A stretch of DNA of 64,000 nt from Aporrectodea caliginosa (lineage: Eukaryota; Annelida; Clitellata; Crassiclitellata; Lumbricidae). Where the stretch lies: NCBI GenBank assembly GCA_020284085.1, contig JACEVL010000426.1, forward strand, positions 299,501-363,500, given 5' to 3'. The notes below the pieces were generated by a model, which worked only from the letters and a program-made list of their open reading frames with translations, did not search any database and had not been told where the DNA came from. Made by a program: the position numbers and the translations under genes. Shown piece by piece: positions 55,376 through 64,000 of the stretch (position 1 is its first letter; each line of letters starts with the position of its first letter).

Positions 55376-56239
55376 GTATATATAGTGTTTTACACATTTT
55401 ATGTGTTTCAAAATAGTGAATAGCGAGTGTCCGGTATAAATTCTTCAGATAGGCTTGGGTTTTAGATTTGCAAAACTTTGCAGATGCTCCACCTCTGGAT
55501 GAGCAATTTAACCACTGCATCACACATATTTCTACCAGTGTCATTCGAATCGCATCGTCCAATAAACTACGATCATTTCAAATCCATAAAAAAGATTTGG
55601 TCATTGTTAAACGCAAGTTTTCGAAGACAGAAGACTTCATTCCATTTTCAACGCCTTTCTGCAGCTATTCAGCGATTCAACACAATTGCTTTGAACTGCG
55701 CTTTTATAGATATAAGCAAGGATGTCAAAGTCTCTGAAAATATTGTATTAACTTTAGGCTTAGTAGTAGGGCCTAGTAGTTATAGTAGCAGTAACAGAAA
55801 TAAAAATTTAAAAGAAAAAGTGAGGGTGGATAAAACAATGACTGTAATAATTGGTATCTATTACTTTATAAAAAGCATAATTTAATAATGTATAAAACTG
55901 TAGCAACAATTATAATAGGCCTACTAATTAATATCTCCATTAAATTATCATAAAAATATATTTATGATTTTTAATATTTATGATAAAATAATTATAATAG
56001 TATTAAATCAAAATGCTAGAGGACTCAGATCGGCTACGCAAGTAGATTTCGCAACAAGAGGAAATTTGGAAATCGTGCTTTTGCTGTCCCAGGACCCAGA
56101 GAATAGAACAATCTCCAAGTTAAATCCGTCATTGTTCATCTGCTACTCAATTTAAAATTAATTAAAATCTCGTCTATTCTCTTTACACTACAGCAACACA
56201 GCTAAGAACACAGCGCAACGCGCTCTCGTGCACGACTTG

Positions 56240-56528
56240 TCTTGTTAAAGCGCACTATAAATGCCCGATAGCGCATTAGATAACACACTGGCATAGAGAG
56301 CGAGAGGTACCGATTTCGAGCCCCCGTTGGGCGGATATGCTTTGTAGGCTGCTATTAGCGCCGTGTATTGCAGGCTGTCTGTTCTGTTAGTAGTTAAGAT
56401 TTATGTCTTCTGTCATTTGTGTTCTTGTAAATTGTTTCAATTGCATAATATAATATTATTGTACACTGTGACCGGTTGCGGTTTGTCAACCGGATTGTTT
56501 CAATAAACGAAAATATTATTATTATTAA
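56240..56528 (+). mobile_element. tRNA-derived SINE, family E, in the promoter region of copy 6
   Basis: tagataacacactggcatag (A-box area), ccgatTTCGAGCCCCC (B-box-like), body ccgtgtattgcaggctgtctg, 3' end accggttgcggtttgtcaaccgg (a GC hairpin), caataaacgaa and (ATT)n. It sits between the ctataaat word and the CRE of copy 6; copies 2 and 4 lack it. Confidence 0.78.
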
Positions 56529-56586
56529 TTGTATTATATTGTATTGTATTAATGAATTCTAAGTGTAGGACATCGCGTCCATTGTG

Positions 56587-56594
56587 TGACGTCA
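56587..56594 (+). promoter_or_regulatory. CRE palindrome upstream of copy 6
   Basis: TGACGTCA 80 bases before the ATG, in the same setting as in copies 2, 4 and 5, but with cagcatgtttt in place of cagtatatttt. Confidence 0.52.
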
Positions 56595-56666
56595 CAGCAT
56601 GTTTTCCAGACGCCATTATCTGTTTCAGACCGACATCTTCTTTAATTTTAATATCGTTTAACTAAT

Positions 56667-59600
56667 ATGTCGAAGAAACGAACATCAGCTGAAGTAAATA
56701 ATGATGAGCAAACGAATGAAGGCTCAGAATGTAAGTTAATTAATACAAGACAGTTTTTTATTGTGCGCTTATAACTGCCTGCACTGCAGTTTCAGTGTCT
56801 AGATCTGTAGGCATATATATGAAAGAGACGTTAAAAAATGTCTGAAATATTACTTTTGCAGGTTTACCGTTTTGATGATCAAAATTTGGGAATGTCGGTC
56901 AGAGCCTATCATTCACAGTTTTTGTTCGTTTACGCATAATCAGTAGACCTAAGTTAGTATAGATTCCACGCATGCGCATGCAATCAGTCAATATTCGTTT
57001 ATTTGCAGTAACAGAATGACACAGACGCATTGCTGCTTACAAGTGAAGAGTAGTCTAATTAAGGTGATTCGGTTGAGTTATTAGAAACTGTAAACTATCA
57101 GAGGATTTGGTAAATGTTTGCATAGAGGATTTTATTCTGCGACGACCAGCTGTTTGCATGGCACTGTGTAAATATAAAATTGTGATGATGCTAGTTCTCA
57201 AGATTGATCAAATTTTAATATCAAATCTATCAAACCCATATTCTGTTAGTAGTTAAGATTTATGTCTTCTGTCATTTGTGTTCTTGTGAATTGTTTCAAT
57301 TGCATAACTGTACACTGTACACTATAACCGGTTGCGGTTTGTCAACCGGGTTGTTTCAGTAAAGAATATTATTGTTATTATTATTATTATATCATCGCAG
57401 ACCTATAAAAAGTATATTCTGTTACTTCCAAGCAATGTAGGCCTAACTGCAGGTCTATATTAAGTTACACGTTTCAAACTGTTTGTAATATTGCTTAGTT
57501 TTTACTGACACTATGCAATGTTTCACTATTGTATGCGTTGTTCAAATTCAAACTGTATTAGAATCGATTCCATGAACTGAACACAATGTACATGTATGAA
57601 TACAGTCACTAACAGTTTTCATTTGTAAGTTCCAACAATAAGTAACAGAAATTGAAGAGGTCATGTAGTCTAACAGGTTGTAAAAATCTATGGAGAGAAG
57701 AAATCAAGGGGCTTATCTAGTCTTCCCCCACTTGTTCTTATATAGTTCAGGCTTTTGTATCAATAAAGATCGCCTACTTTCTTATTCTTCTTCTAGCCCT
57801 AGAAGACAATGCTAAACGTGCAAGACTCGATTTACTGAGTGACACAACGGTAAGCTTTATGACATTAAACTGTAATTCCAAATTCTTCGTATGATCTAAA
57901 CTTTGTGAATTGCTCGAACAGTGAGGTTTAGAGTTCAATAATTGCCATGCTTTTTCTCTAGCCAAATAGCCTTATTAGCACTCAATAGTATTTAAATTCG
58001 AAATCAAGGCAACAATTTTTGTTTGAATGCGTCACATCCTTCGCCGGTTTCAACAGAATAGATCTATAGTGTTTCAGTCTATCCAGACGTCTTAGCGATC
58101 CTGTTACTATAGGGTCCCTCGCTGTTTTCCGTAAGCGTCATGTAGACATCGGTCTCAGTATACGCTGTGTTCGTCATGAGAACCTTCGTTCTGGGCTTCC
58201 AGCATGCTGAACGAAAGCTGTGAAGCGACATTCACATTAGTCGCTAATTAATGCAAAGTCTAATATCAGCCCAAGGATGGATCTAATATGTTTGGAGCTT
58301 TCAGGTGAAAACAAGCTGGTGCCGTGCGAATGGCGCTTTAGAAGTTTGGATATTACGATTGCGATTACGATTAAATTAGACTTTTACAAAAGGCCCGTAA
58401 GATAATGAAAATTACTGTCTGCTTTATAATATCAACAAAGTAAAACTGCCATAGATAGGTTCGATCTTGCTTACTCTTTTCCGTTTTAAACTTGTGAATG
58501 AGGCATCTAACCAGAATCATCTGTGAAGTAAGAAGTAAATTCTGGACTACGTTCACTTCGTCCACATAGTTTTAATTCTGTTGACCTCCTAATATGAGTT
58601 GACATTGAAAGTGTGCGATATATTTGTTGCTGTAATGTTCACTTCTCTACAATTTGTTTCACATTGTTGAGCTTATGCTGAAGTTTTCTTAAGTGTTTTA
58701 ACACTCGTTGTATCCTTTCACGTTTACGTGTAGCTAAAAGATCTACCGATCGAGCTACTTGAATGTATCCTCGTTAAAGTCGTAGCTATGGAAGTGAAGG
58801 GTTTGATGCTGGCCAAAAGTGTGTGGAAAGAAAAAGCTGATCTGGTGATAGGCCGACTAAGAACTGTCTGTTCGCAATGGAGCAGCACCCTTACCACCAT
58901 CTCCTTCCGAACTAAACTTCACAGAATTCTAGACGGCACTGGTTAGTTCGTGATAATAAAGAAGCTTTATTACCATTATTAAAAAATAAGCTTTATTTTT
59001 GCATGCGATATTAGAAGATTTGGAAATGGAATTAGGGCCATTGCGTCAGAACTCTTAATTAAAGTAAACCTGAGGCAGCCATGAATAAGCTGGTCCCATC
59101 GTATACACTGTTAATAGCGCGTTAGCATTTTTAGATTATATTTACGATTTGAGCGCGTTGTTAGCGCCATGTATCTTCCTCATATTCATTTAAGGAATTT
59201 ACACAGCGCCCCTTCAAGAAGCACATGTGGACTTGCTTTCTAGATGTCTGTTCAAGAGGCATATGTGGACTTGCTTTCTAGATGTCGTCAGTATCTAAAA
59301 TTTGAAGGCAATAGACCAGCCCTATGCCTCGTTGCTACTCTTTCAACTTACGGTACTGAATTGACTGGATGTGCAAAATTAACAGAAACCGTAAACTAAA
59401 TTTCTGTTCTAGTGGTATTTTGACCTCCGCCTCTCCATTGACAATCCAGCACGGTAATATTAAAACTATGGCCACAGGATTGTCCAAAGTCCACATAATT
59501 ATGAAAAGATACCTGGCTAAGTCTAGACAAGTAGTTACAGCTCAAACTGACGCTGCAGATCTGCGCATTATGCGTGCATAATACTTTCCGACTCGTAATT

Positions 59601-60707
59601 AGATACAGCGTATCTATACGATTCAGGTTCATTCTAAGTTTCAAGTGAATTGTCTATGCTTCTTGCATCTTTGAAGTGGGGTGAATAGTACAGTCAATTT
59701 CCTGACTAGTCTTTAGTCGTTACACGTGTAAATGCATGAATGCATGTATTTTGATAAATATATTTCACGTCTTAAGAATATCTGTTGTAAATGTATAATG
59801 CGCGTCATTTCTTTTCCGCAATAAATAAAGCAGAGTACTGTTTTCAGCCCAGGAGATTCCTTTGAAATTTGTGAAAGAGTATCCGATCCGGTCAGGAGCT
59901 CGCGCTGTGACTGAGCTGAATGATGAAACGTTTCTGCTCTACAGACAAAATAACCGAGACTATATTACGAATGCTTACCGCCACAACAACGTGGTCGAGG
60001 TGATCAACGATATCGCCCCGCTACGTAGAACAGAAATGGTGTGCATAGCAGCTTGCAAAGTGTCAAACTGCGTGTATGTAGGCCTACGCAACAAAAAGTC
60101 CCTCTGCTTTTCAGTCTTACACATTTCGAAAGCTACTGAACATCGGTTTAACCTGTTGATAAAAGATCACAGGTTGCCCATTTCCACGATGTTTGTCTCT
60201 GCCAATGGTAGCCTAATAATCCTTTCAGTGCAGCAAGGACAGGATCCCAATGTAGTAAGCATATATGATATGAATGGTTCCTTGCAACATGAAATAATGT
60301 TGTCCTCAGATATTGATGCGTTCAGATATAAAAACGTAATTCAAAAATCAAATGGAAACTTGGTATTGGCTTATGCCAACGACCAAAATCATAAAATAAA
60401 ACTATTGGAGATCGACATGGGTGGAAGCGTTGTACGCCAATATCAATCATCATTTAGTGAAGAGAGCCTGGTAAGTTTTGCAGATATTAATGGTAGAATT
60501 CTGATAGCCGGACCGAACGAAGGAATGGAGCTTTTAGATTCTGAATTTAATCTCCTGGGTACTTATAGCCTGCAGGAGGATAAAGGCAAGAACCTTTTAC
60601 TCTACGACTTGCATTACGAGAGCGAGAGAAATGAGGTTTGGCGAGTTCATTATGATCAGAATTCTCGGGCCAGTGTTTTGACTACCTTCCGCTTTACAGA
60701 AGAATGA
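56667..60707 (+). CDS. F-box/beta-propeller gene, copy 6
   Basis: Exons 56667-56730, 57797-57849, 58734-58941 and 59848-60707; predicted 394 residues. Start MSKKRTSAEVNNDEQTNEGSE; mini-exon AKRARLDLLSDTT; exon 3 begins LKDLPIELLECIL (AAA for CAG at the second codon) and has VISR changed to VIGR; the propeller exon is fully open and ends FRFTEE. Distinct residues lie in the loops: NAYRHNNVVEV, NKKSLCFSVL, KATEHRFNLLIKDH, GPNEG. All GT-AG borders and phases are kept. Shares IQKSNGNLVLAY and SSFSEESL with copy 1 but QEDKGK with neither neighbour group fully, a mosaic pattern. Best candidate, with copy 4, for the working form of the gene. Confidence 0.88.
57242..57391 (+). mobile_element. 5'-truncated SINE family E in intron 1 of copy 6
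   Basis: Repeats the 3' half of 56240-56528 (ttctgttagtagttaagatt, ccggttgcggtttgtcaacc) with a (TTA)n tail. Copy 4 has the empty site (caaacccatatcattgcag). Confidence 0.78.
58288..58374 (+). mobile_element. LINE 3' tail fossil in intron 2 of copy 6
   Basis: Same ancestral fossil, here missing about 10 bases (cttgtgcttt) of the body. Confidence 0.58.
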
Positions 60708-60928
60708 ACCGCTCGAAAGGATGTTGACGATGGAGACAATCTGTATTAAATGATTTCGATATCTCTTGGAATGGTAGTGCTATAGCTAAAATAATCTGGA
60801 GTTTTAAAACTGAACTGTGTTAGAAGACCTCATAATTATATGCGATTTGCTATACATTGAGAATTTCGTTTACATAAATCTGGGTATACCTGTAAAAATT
60901 GTTCTTTCTTGATTTATGGTTTCTATTT

Positions 60929-60934
60929 AATAAA
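60929..60934 (+). promoter_or_regulatory. Polyadenylation signal AATAAA of copy 6
   Basis: Conserved position about 220 bases after the stop. Confidence 0.6.
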
Positions 60935-61019
60935 ATTCTGCTCTTACCTCTATTGTTATGTAGTCAAAGAGGATGATGAGCTACGCCTGCAATCGATGAC
61001 AATGGTGTTTCAGTCGAAT

Positions 61020-62385
61020 TTATTCATACGCAGCATTTTAATTACGCGTTTCAGTTCTTCACATAAGGTCGAAAGGGATTTGTCGAGGTGCAGACCGCTA
61101 CCAACCGATCCCATTGCCTCGTCCCTGAAAGGTCCTTGCGCTCTTGTGGGCAACTGATACCTCTTGCCTCTGCATAAAATGCTCCAGCATGACTGGTTTA
61201 GAACGATCCAAGCCTCACCGTTGTTGTGTAAGCATCGTTTCCCCTAACTTTCCGGTGTTTCTTAAGCGATATTCAATTTCTACGTTAATGCGTTCGTTAG
61301 GAAGCATGCGCATCAATGAGAGTAACGTTCTCACACTGTAGAGTGCAGGGAGATGCGCCGAATGGTCAGGCTTTGTTGAGCAAACCTCGTCGACGATAAT
61401 TCTGATCAGCGACCATGAGGTCTTGATGGTTGCGCACTCTAGCGCGATGATACGGGCATACCACGGTATACTGAACACCGTATCTTCCCTATACAATAGG
61501 TTGCCATTAAAACAGGTAGGCCTTTTAAACACACAGAGGGCTCAAGAAACATTTCCAACTAAACTTATTTTACAACCTTTAGATAGCCACGTTAAACGCC
61601 TCTGTGATAGACACAAAAGGCGCTAAACAAAAGCCGGACACATAATTATATAGGCCTACCTACATACACAAATGAAAGTAGTGATTTGTGGTGCGAATTG
61701 TGGGATGTAACAGTAATCAAAACTCTGAGAGACTGATGCCGATCTAAAACCGCTGAGGTCGCATCGTGCAAGATGGCAAATAGGAAAATCTTATCATTTC
61801 CATTTGCATGGTGGTTAATTCAGCCGGATCTGATATCCGGAACTCCAGATTTTCGACCCACCACCTGAACTGTGAGATCCGCCCCCTAAGGGAGGTGACC
61901 CGTCACCAAAATATATTTTGGTTGCAATAATCGATCATAAGTATATAGTGTTTTACATATTTTATGTGTTTTCAGAGTAATGAATAGCGAGTGTCCGGGA
62001 TAAATTCTTCAGGTTTATCTTGGGTTTTATATTTGCAAACACTGTAGAGATCCGCCATCTCTGGATGAGCTATTTATCACTGCATCGTACAGATTTCTAC
62101 AAATGTCATTAGAAACTCATCGTCCAACAAACTACGAACATTTCAGCTTTATAAAAAAGATTTCATCATTGTTAAAAGCAAGTTCTCGAAGACAGAATAC
62201 TTCATTCCAGTTTCAACGCCTTTCTGTAGCTATTCAGCGATTCATCACAATTGCTTTGAACTGCGCTTTTATAGATATAAGCAAGGATCAGCCATGCCAG
62301 ATATCAAAATCTCTGAAAATATTACATTAACTTTATCTCTTACAGCCTTAGAATATCAAGGCTAGGGCATTTACCTTTGGGTAAA
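61020..62385 (+). repeat. Array flank behind copy 6
   Basis: Same non-coding block order as behind the other copies, with no transposon in it and no ectopic exon-4 fragment; the cleanest version of the intergenic unit in this window. Confidence 0.6.
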
Positions 62386-62540
62386 TGGCAGTAGTAGTAG
62401 AAGTATTAGTAGTGGCAGTAGTGGTAGTAGTAATAGAATAGTGTAGTAGTAGTAGGAGCAGCAGTAGTGGCGAAGGAGGCGGTTGTGGTGGTGGTGGTGT
62501 TGGTGTCTGTGGTGGTGGTGGTGGTAGTAAGGCCTAGTAG
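62386..62540. repeat. (AGT)/(GGT) repeat upstream of the next copy
   Basis: Imperfect trinucleotide tract at the same relative position as 16808, 25806, 37741 and 46403. Confidence 0.85.
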
Positions 62541-62739
62541 TTATAGTAGCAGTAATAGAAATAAAAATTTAAAAGAAAAAGTGAAGGTGGATAAAAGAAT
62601 GACCGTAATAATTGGTATCTATTACTTTATAAAAAGCATAATCTAATAATGTATAAAACTGTAGCAACAATTACAATAGATCTAATAATTAATATATCCA
62701 TTAAATTATCTTAATATTATAATAACTTTCATGATATTC

Positions 62740-63714
62740 GTAATCGTAATCGTAAACTCGGAACTTCTACAGCGCCCACAAAAGCGAAGTCGCGGGAACC
62801 AGCTTATTCACAGGCGCTCAATCAAAACAAAATCGATAGGCAGGGGGTCAAAATCCAGAGAGTCAGGCAGGCAGACAGGTAGGCGGCAAAGGTGGATGGT
62901 GTTTGGTGTTCAGACGGGGAGGTAGGCAGGGAGAAGTGTTGGATTCAGGATAGGATTTGTAAAAAAGCAGTGTTTTCAGTTTTGAGTGAAAGACCTGTGG
63001 AGAGATAGCGAGAGGTGGCGTTTTGGTGACTTCGTAGGATGGGTCAGATATTTGTCGTAGTGCTGGCGGAAGTTTGTTCCAAAGAGGTGGAACAGCTATG
63101 GCTATGGAACGATGTGAAAATTTTAGTGATGAGGTGACGGAAGGGCGGAGCAGTGTTAGGGAGGAGGAGGAGCGGGTTGGACGAAGTGGCTGGATCGTGA
63201 ACAACTGACGGAGATAGGATGGCTGGGAGGTTTGAAGTGAGTTGTAGGTGAGTGAGATGATTTTGTATTCTATTCGTTCAGGAATTTTGAGCCAGTGGAG
63301 TGATTCGAGGACAGGAGTGATGTGATGGTATTTGGGGGTTTTGGTGACAGCACGGGCTAGGGCATTCTGAATTGCTTGGAGGCGGTTTATTTGAGTGATA
63401 TCTATGTTTTGGAAAAGAGAATTGCAGTAGTCTAATTTAGCGTGAACTATAGATGTAGCTATTGTGGATGCAGTTTTGAAGTCAAGCATAGGGCGGATTC
63501 TACGGAGGTCACGGATATGCATGAAGCAAAAGCGAGAAAGATGGGTGATGTGATCGGCGAAGGTGAGGTTTTGGTCAAAAATCACACCAAGGTTGCGGAC
63601 AGGAGAATTTGCAGTGAATGTGTGGGTAGGTGCAGAGTCAAGGTTGATGGAATAGATGGATCTGGGATTTTCTTAAGTTGCTCACGGAGGCCTATAAGTA
63701 TAAATTCAGTTTTA
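62740..63714 (-). mobile_element. 5'-truncated CR1/L2-like LINE
   Basis: 975 bp flanked by gatattc at 62733-62739 and 63715-63721. On the minus strand the element ends in a short (GATTAC)-type tail at 62740-62755. It carries the open coding stretch 62863-63585. Confidence 0.85.
62863..63585 (-). pseudogene. Reverse transcriptase ORF2 C-terminal fragment
   Basis: 240 codons open on the minus strand: FADHITHLSR, DLRRIRPMLDFKTASTIATS, HAKLDYCNSL, LARAVTKTPK, SLHWLKIPERIEYKIISLTY, PPLWNKLPP, FHSKLKTLLF. This is the region after the reverse-transcriptase core in CR1/L2-type ORF2 proteins. The catalytic core is not in the insertion, so it cannot act. The lack of stops suggests a recent insertion. 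Confidence 0.88.
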
Positions 63715-64000
63715 GATATTCATGATGTAATAATTATAATAGTTTTAAATCAAAATGCTAGAGGACTCAGATCCGCTACGCAAGGAGACTTCGCAACAAG
63801 AGGAAATTTGGAAATCGTGATTTTCTGTCCAAGGACCCAGAGTATAGATAAACAGTCTCCCAGTTAAACCCGTCATTGTTCATCTGCTAATCAATTTAAA
63901 ATTAAGATCTCGTCTATTCTTTTTAAACTACAGATAAGAACACAGCGTAAGGCGCTATCGTGCACGACTTGTCTTGTTAAAGCGCACTATAAATTTCTAA
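63715..64000 (+). repeat. Promoter-proximal block of the next array copy
   Basis: aaatcaaaatgctagaggac, cggctacgcaagg-like, gaaatttggaaatcgtg and agcgcactataaatttctaa match 38030-38303 before copy 4 and 55970-56245 before copy 6. In copy 4 the start codon lies about 155 bases after the matching end point. Confidence 0.7.

Overview
The window is a piece of an animal genome, probably a marine invertebrate. It has spliced genes with GT-AG introns of 0.5-1.5 kb, AATAAA signals, long microsatellites, tRNA-derived SINEs, non-LTR retrotransposon tails and very many cut-and-paste transposons. The frequent aggcctac/taggcctat words and the style of the intronless receptor gene fit an echinoderm or related deuterostome, but that is an impression, not a proof. 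There is nothing bacterial or viral here.

The backbone is a head-to-tail, plus-strand array of one gene family, six loci in 64 kb. Each gene has four exons: a start exon (MSKKRTS..., 37-64 nt), a 53-nt mini-exon with a c-Myc-like basic motif (AKRAKLD), a 208-nt exon with a degenerate F-box (LPIELLECIL...VCSQW), and a long last exon for about 285 residues of degenerate NHL/TRIM-like beta-propeller. Splice phases (1, 0, 1) agree in every copy. Copy 1 (1-2751) lacks its first exon because of the window edge. Copy 2 (17314-22055), copy 4 (38458-42586) and copy 6 (56667-60707) are open throughout. Copy 5 (49687-53199) is frameshifted near its end. Copy 3 (33037-33902) is a pseudogene that has lost exons 1-3. 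The last 290 bases match the promoter-proximal block of other copies, so a seventh copy should begin about 0.15-0.2 kb beyond the window. The expected product is a nuclear SCF-type ubiquitin-ligase substrate receptor; that is inference from domain order.

Layout: 1-4.7 kb is copy 1 and its downstream block. From 4.7 to 15.7 kb a foreign stretch splits the repeat unit; it carries an intronless class A GPCR gene (10752-11795), a partly duplicated flanking block, a Charlie-like hAT relic and LINE/SINE pieces. 15.7-26 kb is copy 2. From 26 to 32.7 kb there are three tandem copies of a 1.6-kb unit, with a strong hairpin and promoter-like motifs, that replaced the front half of copy 3. 33-38 kb is the remains of copy 3 and a near-identical segmental duplicate of the region behind copy 2. 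38-64 kb holds copies 4, 5 and 6.

At least nine hAT-type insertions can be delimited by terminal inverted repeats and 8-bp target duplications, most of them perfect. There are also two Mutator-like elements, a pogo-like element nested inside a hAT, five SINE types and several 5'-truncated LINEs. Comparing paralogous copies gives the empty site for many of these. Coordinates of all features were read by eye; exon borders are firm where phases and paralogues agree, and element borders are firm where a target duplication is stated.
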